A stretch of 13,040 nucleotides of DNA from Asterionellopsis glacialis (GCA_014885115.2 WKLE02002011.1:1-13040); one strand, 5' to 3'. Numbered from the stretch's first letter, positions 1 through 9,188 are shown. Notes: a model not told the origin generated them from the sequence alone. A program made the numbers and translations.

Positions 1-105
1 ATGGTAATTTGTGAGTCCGTCTGCTTGCCCACGCGTCAATCATCCATCCTCAAGAGTGTCCTACAGGGAGTGTACTTCAGTTTCATCAAACGCAGCACAA
101 ATTAG
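1..105 (+). other. Possible 3' end of a truncated reading frame
   Basis: Frame 1 is open from the window edge to a TAG at 103-105, giving 34 codons. The C-terminal residues include YFSFIKRSTN. A consensus-like splice donor (GTGAGT) sits at 11-16, so this could instead be an exon end followed by intron. Four of the window's CpGs fall in the first 92 bases, so this stretch belongs compositionally with the genic right half and not with the CpG-poor block that follows. I do not recognise the peptide, and it is too short to call a gene. Confidence 0.15.
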
Positions 106-394
106 TGTGCAAGACATATTCAGAACACAACAGCCTACCAGCATGATTTCCTACAAGTAATAGATATATGGTAGCAACAAGGCTGCACAGAAGTGCTTTG
201 CTGTGTCACTATGATTTGTTGCTCTGCCATTGTTGATGGTGGCACAAAGCAAGATTTATCAAGTTCTGCCAACAAAAAATAAGAGGATATGAGATATACT
301 GACAAATGTACATAGAAAGAAGAGTACAGGTAGCACATCAATAATAAAGAGAGCATCTGTACTTTTTATACAACCACTGGTCCATAATTTTTTT

Positions 395-527
395 CTCAAA
401 AAGACACTCAGAAAAGTCCAGGAACCTTGGGTTCTTTTTCATTCATTTTCCTCACCAGGAAAAATATACGATAAAACCAAATTGATTCAGAAAAGGAACC
501 TGGACTTTTTCTGAGTGTTTTTCTGCC
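395..527. repeat. Imperfect inverted repeat (long hairpin)
   Basis: The left arm core ACACTCAGAAAAGTCCAGG (404-422) is the reverse complement of 499-518, apart from one extra A in the A-run. Pairing extends weakly outward through A-rich/T-rich flanks, and the loop is about 76 bases. This could fold as a hairpin or be the remnant of a small foldback element. The short minus-strand open frames crossing it look like by-products of the repeat. Confidence 0.7.
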
Positions 528-566
528 AGCACCACAGGATTTCACCATGTTTTGAGCAGAAAAACA
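516..566. repeat. Perfect 11-base inverted repeat
   Basis: TGTTTTTCTGC at 516-526 is matched exactly by its reverse complement at 556-566, with a 29-base loop. Its left arm overlaps the right arm of the larger inverted repeat just upstream, so the two hairpins could not form together. No function can be assigned. Confidence 0.6.
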
Positions 567-919
567 TAGGGATACTGCACTGCAAGTGTGGAACATCCAG
601 GAATAGCCTAATCATTTTGGAGAAACAATCATCTGTCAGGTAAATTTTAAAATAACAAGGAATAGTGTTGACTTTTTTGTGTGTGTTTACAGTTTTTGGA
701 AAAATTACTGCACTACTCATTTTATAGGGTATTTTCTGAAACAAAGGAGTGGTGGTCCAGAACAATCCCTCCAAAACCCACCATCAGGACTGTGCACCTT
801 GGACTGGAATACTGGGTGGGAAAAGTTTGCCTATCCAGCAAAAGCTACAGCATTGGAAAAGAACTTCCATAAGTAATTACAAGAAAGTAGAAATTTCCAA
901 TGTTGTCAAACCAATTTAG
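567..919. other. No gene recognised
   Basis: This stretch is AT-rich and has no CpG at all. Two short overlapping plus-strand frames (about 679-876) and one long minus-strand frame (487-774) are open but lack recognisable motifs, and the latter runs through the hairpin region. Nothing further can be supported. Confidence 0.5.
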
Positions 920-1654
920 CTTTTACTTGATCTTCCCCTTAGTCTCACCAGTTTCTTTGGAAATCATAAATCAATAAGCTTGTTGTGTAAGCAACCTAAG
1001 CTTTCTGAGCAGTATCCTGTCAAGATGTTTCTCATCCCAACTGAAAATAATAACCCACCCATTGATTTGACCTATTATTTGAATGATGAAGGCAGGCTAG
1101 AGGATGATCCTTAAACCGAGCCAATGGCAGGTAAGATGAAACCTCTGCCCAGTGATGGAGTAGCTCAGTTTACCCAATCAGAAGTGAACAATGAAGGACC
1201 TACTATAATGGATGCTGCTTCATGCAAGGTGGTACCTGTCAACCATAACAGCAGTGGCAATTAGGCCTGTGATATTGTTGACAACACCTCATGTATCAGT
1301 GACAATGACCCAGGGCACCAATTTTATATGGAAACTACATTCTCCATCACAAATGACAAGTCCTCAGCCAAGGACATAGCTGACTTCATTCACCATAACT
1401 TCAGCATGTTACACAAAGGCCCTAAGTACATGGACACCATGAAACTTACTAAGTTCAAGCAACCTTATGTTTTCTGGGTGTTTTGCTCTAAGAAATCAAA
1501 GTTATAGTACATATTGCATTCTCTTGTTATTGTTATCCCTATGGATGCTAGAGAAGCAGAATTGCCCTTAATACATGAACTAGAGCTATTGGTCAGAATC
1601 TATAGATCAATTGCTCAATGGAATTTGGTGAAACTATTGGAAATTTACTGGAAA
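920..1654 (+). pseudogene. Decayed protein-coding remnant, family unknown
   Basis: One plus-strand frame follows a TAG at 917-919 and runs about 245 codons without a frameshift, broken only by TAA 1112-1114, TAG 1262-1264 and TAG 1505-1507, then ends at TAG 1655-1657. Random sequence of this composition should contain about four times as many stops. The stretch also looks richer in G+C than its surroundings. A candidate start is ATG 1025 (MFLIPTENNNPPIDLTYYLN). Other recognisable pieces are DADFIHH-like 'DIADFIHHNFSMLHKGPKYM' and 'KFKQPYVFWVFCSKK'. I do not recognise the family: no zinc-knuckle, DDE, reverse-transcriptase or capsid signature is visible. The three internal stops could each come from CAA or CAG by C-to-T change, but that is inference. 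It may be part of a dead mobile element or of a dead host gene. Confidence 0.5.
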
Positions 1655-1821
1655 TAGTTAAAGTAGGGCAACTGTATGTTATTAGATGCTGCTGGGCCCT
1701 TTTTGGTGATTATACTTTTAGTATTTGGTTAGTTATGAATCATGGCACTATCCTTGTGTGCACTAAGGATCTAGTATAGTAGTAGTGGAGTGAATTAATT
1801 CTGATATACTGACAAATCATG

Positions 1822-2133
1822 CTAAAACTAAAACTAAATATAATATTTAATGTGTGTCCTGCACTACATTCTAGGCCACTTCTAGGTATGGTGGTAGACT
1901 GCAGTTGGAGGCAATCACCTTCTTTTGGGACAGCAACTGTGGGGAGAGGATGTAGCAAAAACCCTTTAGGGAACCCAAATAGCTATATATCCTCATAAGG
2001 TTGTATGCCATGTTAAGCCAAGTTGTGACAGGGAGTCATGTCTTTAATCCATGTTTTGTCATGTGATAATATTGTACATAGTGCTTGTGTGCTGTGTTGT
2101 TTGTCTTTAGTTTCTGAGCAGGTCACCAAGTCT
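1822..2133 (+). repeat. Left copy of a diverged inverted duplication
   Basis: From CTAAAACTAA at 1822, this segment can be aligned by eye, with gaps, to the reverse complement of 2802-3076. Shared blocks in the same order are CTAAAACTAA, CTTAATG-like, GCACACTACA-like followed by GAGGCC/TAGGCC, AAGTATGG/AGGTATGG, GCAATCAC, GGGGAGAGGA, GGAGTCATG and TCTGAGCAGGTCAC. The segment ends in codons for SEQVTKS (2113-2133), preceded by a splice-acceptor-like GTCTTTAG at 2103-2110. It may be one of two opposite insertions of the same repeat, or one terminal arm of a DNA element. No clear target-site duplication is visible. Confidence 0.65.
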
Positions 2134-2801
2134 CATGCCAGTGTAACCTACCTGTCAGCAGATGCAGAGAGGATTCAGAATTACTACTAGTAGCAGCTTG
2201 AATTATTTGACCAATCCCAATTTTGATATTGTGAGAGGTTCTCCTTAATTGATGCTGACACTTTCACCCAAAAAAGGCTAAGCATGTGAAAGCTTTCCTA
2301 GAACTACAAAAACACACTGATTATATAAATCTACAAAGCAAATCTTTTACTTTAGTTGTCCTCTTTAAGAAATGTTCCCTTTCTGACTTGGGAGGGGGGG
2401 GTATCCTCACTCACCATACAAGGCAACCCAAGGCACTTGACTGGGGGTCATGAATACAGCAGAAAGAGTGACTTGAAAGTTTATCAAGAACACCATTTTA
2501 TGAGCTCTAGAATAATTACAGCAATTACAACCCAGAAAATTTGGTTGCTTTTGTTGATTCTTTTGTCTGCAGGAAATGTCACTTGTAAGAACAGCACTAA
2601 ATATGTGCCATTCTTTCACAAGCCCTTCCCTCTTAATGATAAAGCACTTAGATGCTTCTTCTCACTCAATCCTCATTTCAAATAAAAATCACAACCTACT
2701 TTCTGCTGCCCCAACTACTAACAATAAACACCAACAATACACCATCAATGACCCACTAATTCATGCTACCCTTTGGAGTAGCACTAAACATTACTTCCCT
2801 C
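2134..2801. other. Spacer between the inverted copies
   Basis: The frame coding SEQVTKS at 2113-2133 continues as a broken frame (KSHASVTYLSADAERIQNYY, then TAG TAG at 2188-2193, with further TGA and TAA stops). A 109-codon plus-strand frame is open at 2356-2685. Its longest ATG-initiated part starts at 2500 and has a hydrophobic run IWLLLLILLSAG that resembles a signal peptide, but the frame lacks other signs of being a gene and lies wholly in the CpG-poor block. A run of eight or nine G lies near 2393-2401. Nothing here is a confident gene. Confidence 0.4.
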
Positions 2802-3076
2802 TGACTTTGTGACCTGCTCAGATTCATGGATATGACACACAACCATGATGCAATACTATATTTACACCAGACAAGGGAAGAATTTACAACATGACTCCTT
2901 AAAACATTAGTCCTCTCCCCATTGTCACCTGTCCTCCAAGAATGACTAGCATTTTTGACAGACCACAGTGATTGCTTTGGACCACAGTCCACAGTTCACA
3001 GCCATACTTAGTAGTACTGGCCTCACCTGTAGTGTGCAATATGCATTAAGTATTAGTCTTAGTCTTAGTTTTAGAT
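2802..3076 (-). repeat. Right copy of a diverged inverted duplication
   Basis: Read on the minus strand, this copy runs in the same order as 1822-2133, from CTAAAACTAAG (ending at 3076) to TCTGAGCAGGTCACAAAGTCA (2822 down to 2802). The last 21 bases encode SEQVTKS exactly as in the left copy, and both base differences (ACC/ACA, TCT/TCA) are synonymous. The minus-strand frame soon hits stops beyond that point. The copies are too diverged to be a recent duplication. Confidence 0.65.
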
Positions 3077-3306
3077 ACTTCTTCTTGATCAAGACTTGTG
3101 TGGTAATGTTGCTGGTAGGAGTACTGAAAGATAAAGTATGTAGTCACAGGTAGGCTATACTCTTAATATTTCCACAAAATATGACCATCACTCTTAGGAC
3201 AAGTAAAATATTGGTGTATGAGACCTAACAAACTTCTTTTCTAAGTCTTGATTCATTTCTTTACTAACATGGAAAGCAATTGATTTTATTTTTTGCTCAG
3301 ATTTAT

Positions 3307-3480
3307 TACCACATATATACAATAATCAATGAGAATAACATTTCTTTTTTAGCTTTAAAGTAATGGTACCAAAGAAGTATCACCATCTGAAAATAGTTGG
3401 TTATATTGTTATCTTCTTTTTCAAAAAGTTGGCATCAGCAGTCAACCATACTAGTGATTTTACTTATAAAAAATACCAGG
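3307..3480 (+). repeat. Tandem duplication, copy 1 (174 bases)
   Basis: It starts TACCACATATATACAATAAT and ends AAAATACCAGG, immediately followed by copy 2. By eye the copies are roughly 90 percent identical. Each contains GGTACCAA and a run ending AAAAAGTTGGCATCA. The segment is non-coding and AT-rich, and only two tandem copies are present. Confidence 0.9.
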
Positions 3481-3655
3481 TACCACATATACACAATAAT
3501 CAATGAGAATGACATGTCTTTTTTTAGCTCTAAAGTAATGGTACCAACGCAGTATCACCATTTAAAAAAAGTTGGTATATTGTTATCTTCTTTTAAAAAA
3601 AGTTGGCATCATTAGTCAACCATACTAGTAATTTTACGTGTAAAAAAATACCAGG
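3481..3655 (+). repeat. Tandem duplication, copy 2 (175 bases)
   Basis: It abuts copy 1 and shows scattered substitutions and changes in A/T run length relative to it. It contains two of the rare CpGs of the block (3548 and 3637), neither of which is present in copy 1. After 3655 the similarity stops within a few bases. Confidence 0.9.
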
Positions 3656-4314
3656 TAAAAAAGAAGGTTAGGGTAGTTAGTAGTACTTATCCATAGAGGT
3701 TTATGTTGAAATGTATCATTTTGTTCCACCTAGATCTGGAATCAATCACATAATGACAGTCAAAATGCAATGATAAGGCAGCTCTCAAGGAATCATAAAA
3801 TGTCTCAGCCTCCTAGTACTGGGACATCCCACACCTAAACCTTGAACTGCTCTCTATGCAGTTCTCTATGCAAAGTCACCCTAGCTTTCAAAGTATTCCT
3901 TCAGGGTCCATTTTTACCAAAAAGAACTATTTTCTTCTTATATTTTACATAATATAAATTATATTGTTATATATAAATTATATATAACTTCACTAACAAA
4001 TTTGATCTTTAGTGAACATTCAAAATAAACTTGGTACTGTGATAAGCTGTTGTTGTTAATAGGGTGCATATAGTCTCATCTCAAAAACTGGAATTCCTAA
4101 CATTTTTTATGTACTACATATAGAAGTAAATACTTACTTTGTTACTATAACAAGTAACTATAATAGTAGGTTATGCCAGGTCATTACTAATTGGAGAATA
4201 TTCTCATTCAAAGCAGCCAAAGCTATATTGGGATGTATACCATGCACTATAAAATTTGAAACTTTGAGAGATAACCAACAATTTTTGAGAAATCACCACC
4301 ACTATAAAATACAT

Positions 4315-4330
4315 TTTTTGTATACAAAAA
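4315..4330. repeat. 16-base perfect palindrome
   Basis: TTTTTGTATACAAAAA reads the same on both strands. It lies in AT-rich non-coding sequence, where such palindromes are not rare, so no function is inferred. Confidence 0.8.
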
Positions 4331-4420
4331 TCAGCAGTATTTGGTCCATGATAATCTAATTTATCTGCCAATAACTTCTTTAATAAAAGAACAAGAAGTT
4401 GATAGGACTACCTGAATCTT

Positions 4421-4446
4421 TATTGGTGTTGATTATTGGTGTTGAT
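4421..4446 (+). repeat. 13-base tandem repeat, two copies
   Basis: TATTGGTGTTGAT occurs twice back to back with no mismatch. This is probably replication slippage. Confidence 0.9.
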
Positions 4447-4869
4447 AGTGGGAACTACTTTTGGGGACAAAAATACTTATCTCTACCACAAAATACATGA
4501 TCCAAGGATACCAATTCATTCTCTTTTCTTGATATTCTTTCATGATAATTGGGTATTTTGGAGTGTTTTTGACCATTTTTTCAATTTGGTCTGCTTATAA
4601 GAAATGCATTACATGATCTATTATTGAGGTGCTGGGCAGTCAATCACTATGAGTCAACAGCACTGTAAGAGATATTACAATTGGGATGAAGCAAAAATCA
4701 AATCAAATTTAAATTTTGAATATCAACAAGAATAGTAGCACTATCTATATGGTCATATGATTTTTGTGTGGCATGATAACAATACAACCAACATTGTTCA
4801 ACTACTACTATGTACCATATCAACCAACTTGTAGCATGGTGGCAAAGTACAAGTATCATATTAGGGTAG

Positions 4870-5181
4870 AGTACAAGTCATAGAAGAAAGGCTTCTATTC
4901 TTCATGAAAGAATTATAGAGGAATTTACCAATTGCTATGATGATTCTATTGCAAAGAACAAAATTAGAAGTGATACTTATTTCTGTTTAAAAAAATTGAT
5001 TGTGTTGTTTTTGGAAGATTTCATCATTGATAGTGAACCTGTTTGTTATGTTCTGATGGTTTTGATTGTAATTGTTTCTTGTTTTATTGTTGTTACTATT
5101 GATAGTGGATTCTTGGGTCGTTTCTTCTGTTGTTGCATGGTATCAATATTGTCAAAGATTCTTTATCCTATGCACTTCTAG
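4870..5181 (+). other. Unassigned open frame of 103 codons
   Basis: After TAG 4867-4869 the frame stays open to TAG 5179-5181. The first half is polar and charged (KASILHERIIEEFTNCYDDS). The second half is strongly hydrophobic (CYVLMVLIVIVSCFIVVTID), largely because it is made of GTT, ATT and TTT codons. There is no ATG in the first part; the first ATG in frame is at about 5056, and the upstream frame is full of stops. It could be a remnant exon with a membrane segment, or a chance opening in T-rich DNA. I do not recognise a family. Confidence 0.2.
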
Positions 5182-5403
5182 TAATAGGAGCTGCAGATGG
5201 CACACTTGAAAAATATCAAAATATATGGCAGAAATATTTAAAAAGGTTTGTTTAACCTAAATTTTTTTTTAAAACACTTTGCTAGCAGACCTCATAATTT
5301 CATCTCTACCAGCAGATCTTCTAGTATGTGACTTCCCTAAAAGCCTGCGCATGTAATAAATGTAAGAAAAAGTTTAAAAAATAGGTTTTCATTGTATTGC
5401 ATT

Positions 5404-5577
5404 GTGTTTGTGTTTGTGTTTGTGTTTGTGTTTGTGTTTGTGTTTGTGTTTGTGTTTGTGTTTGTGTTTGTGTTTGTGTTTGTGTCTGTGTCTGTCTTTG
5501 TCTTTGGTTTTGTCTTTGGTTTTGTCTTTGGTTTTGTCTTTGGTTTTGTCTTTGGTTTTGTCTTTGGTTTTGGTTTT
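5404..5577 (+). repeat. Nested microsatellite: (GTGTTT)n then (GTCTTTGGTTTT)n
   Basis: Thirteen perfect GTGTTT units (5404-5481) are followed by two GTGTCT and one GTCTTT as intermediates, then six perfect GTCTTTGGTTTT 12-mers (5500-5571) and a final GGTTTT. The unit lengths are multiples of three and lack stops, which creates long open frames in several frames on both strands (Phe-Val, Cys-Val, Leu-Cys, Asn-Thr, Lys-Pro-Lys-Thr repeats). These are artefacts and not genes. Confidence 0.95.
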
Positions 5578-7466
5578 ATCTTGCTTATAAATCCATAAAT
5601 ATTGTTGGCTGGTGAAATGTTCTCACTTTCACTATTGGCCAAAACAACTGGCTGGAAGTCATCAGCTGAAATAATTATCTAAATAAACCTATTAATAATT
5701 TAATCCTTTGATGTAAAATTGACACTGACATTCTCATGATCTTTCAAATTTACCATACAGAATCAAACTTTCTTGGAGACAAATTATTAGCAGAATAATT
5801 GAGGAATAAACTATTTGAATACTACAAACACCAATAATGACTGGTGGTACAGTTTAGTCTGTTACCATTTGTTTTTATGGTTATAATAGTATCAATAATT
5901 AAAATGATGGATTTTTTGTTGAAGACATTATTTTTTACTTATAAAAAAAGTTGATACAGCTGAATTCAATCATCATGATTTGTGTGAATGGTACAATTGA
6001 AACAGTTTTCCCAGATGGTGCTTCACTTGTATAATAAATTTGGTCCTAATGATTTTTGGTCTTAAATTGATATCAAATGCTTTTGTTCTACTGTAGAGTC
6101 ATGGGAAGTAGTAGAATGATAAAGAATTTACATTACACCTGCTGGCTGCCTGTCAACAAATATGGTACAGACTGTGGCAAGAATAAGAAAAAATATGATT
6201 GTGCACACAGGTATAAAACACCACAGCATCACATGCTTAAATTAATGAAAATAACATAAGACCATAAAAAATAGTTTTTTAGTGGTAAAGATTATCCAGA
6301 CTATTTGTACTAGAAACCATGCCAATCTTCCAAGATCACTTGAGTCATAAAAATGATTTTTGCTACTTATCTCTGTTGCCTTTGCCTCAAATCAAATTGT
6401 TTCTTATCCCTGTTTCTTTTATTGCCTTGTATCAATACCCTGCTGGTTTAGTAACTTATTATTCTTTTATGAAAAGAAATTATATATTTCATCACATGCT
6501 TGTTCCTTTGTATCTCCTACACTGATTGTGCTGAGTTCTGTTGTTTTATAAGCAGAGCACTTTACTTTAAACCCTCTCTTTGTGTGCTAAAAAATGTTTC
6601 TTGTGCTACCTTTTTCCCAGCACCAATAGTTTTAGTATTGATATCTAGTGCAAACCAACATTAAAAAAAATAAAAGGAAAAAAATATGACAATCCAGTGT
6701 CTCATCTTCCTTGGGACATGTTCAGTGTCACATCTTCTTTTGACAGTCAAATAGATGTTAAAAGACTGGCAGACAAGAAATTATTTAAGAAAAAATCTGA
6801 CAACTACTGAAGTAAGACAAAAACAACTAGTAATTAACAAGAGGTGTCACACTTTTTCTTGAATGGTCTTACTAAAAAAAGTAGTATATAGTATAACATG
6901 AGAATATAAAGCAATATACAAACAGACCAGCTTTCAAGAAAAAGAACAAGGAAAATAATTGCCAACAAACTGTGTTTTTGATAGGACAGGATTAACAATA
7001 GAGGTGGCATTCAAAGATATATTTGCTTTTGAAGAACACACTGTGCTGTTTCATTCTTTTTTCAGCAGACAATGAGCAGTCATAAACAGTGCCTTCTTTC
7101 CATCCAGAGAACTGGACAGATCCCCAGATTCCTAGTTCCCAGCATTCCACATGATGATCATTCTGAACAGAAATTCTTTTGGATAAAATGTATAATATAA
7201 AATAATGCTTAGATTTATTAACCCAGCCCTATTTGTCCTCACCATAGATTTGGACATAATTATACTTTTACGAAAAAAAGGGATACAAACCTGGATCAAG
7301 TCTCCTGCTGGTATGATCAATCATCTTTTTGAGAGAAACCTTTTACTTATCAGGACTCCCTCTGTATGCCATTTGAAAGCTGATACTAAGAGGATTTAGT
7401 TGATGTGTATGACATCATTTTGTGGTCCAGAAAGATTCTTGTTGAAAATACTAGGGTATAGGGTGG
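5578..7466. other. AT-rich stretch without recognisable genes
   Basis: Short ATG frames occur (about 6077-6259, 6319-6525, 7205-7399) but show no motif, no supporting context and no CpG-normal composition. T-rich tracts ending TTTTTTCAG near 7065 resemble a splice acceptor, followed by a modest open frame starting ATGAGCAGTCAT, which soon decays. I see nothing that can be named. Confidence 0.5.
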
Positions 7467-7499
7467 CTTGGGGGTACAAACCAAGGTTTGCACCCCAAG
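7467..7499. repeat. Near-perfect palindrome with a 2-base loop
   Basis: The left arm CTTGGGGGTACAAACC (7467-7482) pairs with GGTTTGCACCCCAAG (7485-7499) across an AA loop, with one mismatch and one bulge. It could extrude as a cruciform or form a tight RNA hairpin. It lies in otherwise featureless DNA. Confidence 0.8.
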
Positions 7500-8590
7500 T
7501 TTTTGGTTGCCCAGACCACAGTTCACACACACCAATAACACTGTGCACCTATTACTAAGCTTGGTGTTGCTTCTTTTTAGGGACAAATTTCAAGCTTAGA
7601 CCTTGGTTGCAGCAACATTGCTTAGTTGTTTATTTTATGACATTAATATGATGTCATCATCAAGAAATTTCTTAAATAAATAACATGGTTCTTGTGATGT
7701 TATCAATGACAAGAAGCTTGTTAAATAGCAAATATGTCAAATATGGGGTTGCAACCATAGTGCAAGTGTTCAGGTTGAAACTGCATATTTGTTGGCTAGC
7801 TCTGAATAATGTACTATATTTTGAGAAAAAGAAACCAGAGTGTTTTTATCCAGCCGCCCATATATACTATGACCACTAATAATGACAAAGTACAAACAAG
7901 CATGGGTTAGTCTATATATCCCAACATAAAACCTGCTCTGAGTACATTCAACATGTATTGATTGAAAGCTCTTCTTTGAATGGTGTATTGAAAACAGATT
8001 TTATATAGAAATTTATACTTTGTGGGCTATATAATCCATGAGTGGTGCTGTACTATGAATGTTATATATATCAACTGGAAACTGGAACTGGAGACACATT
8101 AAATTTGAGGTGTCAATAGTTTTGTTTAACTTTTGTTAGACTATGCTTCATGGTTGAGTTCTAATATTTTGAAAGTTGCCAATACTAGAATTTGGGATTG
8201 CAACAAGAGAAGAAGCTTCTATACAACAACAACAGACAAACAGGAAGTAGCAGCAAAGCAGCAGGTTTCCATCTGACCACTCTTGTATCATCTCTATGCA
8301 TGGTGGTACAGGGAATTTAATTTAAAAATACTAAGGAAAAAATGTAATTTATTTCAGAGGCCTTGGTTGTGATAGAAAATTCTTTTGTTCACAATACACA
8401 CCAGCAATCTTTAAGTTGTTAGCCCCCCTTAAGATCCTTCTTCCTATTTTCCACACCTCACAGATCAATTGCAATTTAGTTTTGAAGCATTTAAATTTCA
8501 ATATTAGATGGGTCACCATGATATCAAAAAAGAACTTGTTAATTTATTTACTCTTATGATAACTTCAGTCTACAAATTGATGGACTTTTT
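7500..8590. other. No gene recognised, up to the CpG boundary
   Basis: A 64-codon frame starting at ATG 7685 and scattered shorter frames are unremarkable. A 7-base inverted repeat, ATGACAT/ATGTCAT, lies at 7637-7656. A 77-codon ATG frame (8508-8741) crosses the CpG boundary and has no recognisable content. Nothing else can be supported. Confidence 0.5.
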
Positions 8591-8740
8591 TGCGAAATCA
8601 AATAATTGTGCCATTGTGCCTACAAAAATTCTGTATCTATGGATTTTATCGGGTAAAAAATTCTGCGGCAGGACATACCTTACGGTACAGGGGAAGAGGC
8701 ATGTCAACCCAGAAATTGGCGAGCGTGGCTGCAAATCATG

Positions 8741-8776
8741 ATGCAAATTACCGCTAAATTACCGTTGTATTTGCAT
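8741..8776. promoter_or_regulatory. Inverted ATGCAAAT / ATTTGCAT pair
   Basis: ATGCAAAT at 8741-8748 is matched by ATTTGCAT at 8769-8776, and AAATTACCG occurs twice between them. A further TGCAAAT sits just upstream. A cluster of one short motif in both orientations could be a binding site, but this is inference from sequence only. Confidence 0.3.
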
Positions 8777-9188
8777 GAAAATCTCTTCTGACTATGTTGT
8801 GTCTGATATAATATTATAATTGAAAATTGATTTTTCCCAGGACTGACCAACTGTATTCGTTGAAAAACGGTTAAGGGATCAAAGAACAAATACAGAGATT
8901 GTCATTTTGATTGGTTGGTTCGCTTGATTGTGTGATTTTCATATTGAAGTTTTCAGGTTCGCGGGTGCAGTAAAGATACAGTAAATGATAAGGATTAGAG
9001 TTCACTTGCTGTTGTATAAGTAAATACGACAAGACATGCGTCCAGAAAAATCTTTCTTTTTCAAGAAATTCGATACTAAACGATAAGTATTAAGAGGTCT
9101 GGCGTTGAAGTTGCCTTTCGCGCATGTATACTAGGCCCATCCGTATAAAGGCGTGTAGCTTTTGAAAATCAACGTAATTTCAGTACTG

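Larger units (their letters stand above)
3656..4869. other. AT-rich stretch without recognisable genes
   Basis: No frame of useful length or recognisable motif is seen. Small structures are a very AT-rich patch near 3950-3990, a 16-base perfect palindrome (4315-4330), a 13-base tandem repeat (4421-4446), and the 12-base palindrome GAGAATATTCTC near 4193. A fragment reading VWHDNNTTNIVQ near 4767 recalls the W-x-D-N region of some transposases, but it is far too short to use. Confidence 0.5.
93..8590. other. CpG-depleted, repeat-rich block without an intact gene
   Basis: Reading every line, I found CG only near 469, 1117, 3548, 3637, 5118, 5347, 7271 and 7854. That is 8 in about 8.5 kb, where base composition alone would predict a few hundred. 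CpG becomes common again from about 8592 onward. The block contains decayed frames, inverted and tandem duplications, a microsatellite and AT-rich filler. Near-total CpG loss is the known footprint of long-term CpG methylation and deamination, as seen in silenced transposon tracts; applying that here is inference. A foreign or chimeric segment is the alternative. No terminal repeats or target-site duplications were found at the two edges, so it is not shown to be a single element. Confidence 0.8.

Noticed and set aside
2500..2685. 61-residue ORF with a signal-peptide-like hydrophobic run (IWLLLLILLSAG)
   Set aside because: It lies between decayed inverted repeats, has no promoter context or homology that I recognise, and overlaps another open frame on the opposite strand.
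2756..2992. Minus-strand ORF of 78 codons
   Set aside because: It falls inside the right inverted copy, and the other copy does not keep the frame, so it is a by-product of the repeat.
3052..3076. TTAGTC runs (and CTAAAA at 1822-1840) resembling telomere repeats
   Set aside because: The unit is not TTAGGG or TTTAGGG, has only two to three copies, and belongs to the outer edge of the inverted duplication.
4193..4204. GAGAATATTCTC palindrome, also present at 10776-10787, as a heat-shock element
   Set aside because: It has only one GAA/TTC pair; a functional element needs at least three alternating units.
4760..4815. VWHDNNTTNIVQ, recalling a piggyBac-type W-x-D-N region
   Set aside because: Too short, and surrounding frames are full of stops with no catalytic aspartates identifiable.
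5337..5642. Long open frames on both strands (Phe-Val, Cys-Val, Leu-Cys, Asn-Thr, Lys-Pro-Lys-Thr repeats)
   Set aside because: They are translations of a 6-mer/12-mer microsatellite that has no stop in several frames.
7474..7520. Frame reading YKPRFAPQVFGCPDH, resembling the K-P-x-x-x-x-x-V-F-G-C stretch of Copia integrases
   Set aside because: The match is about a dozen residues, sits across the palindrome, and no neighbouring integrase or reverse-transcriptase motif is found in any frame.
8508..8741. 77-codon ATG frame crossing the CpG boundary
   Set aside because: No motif; it joins two stretches of different composition, so it is most likely open by chance.
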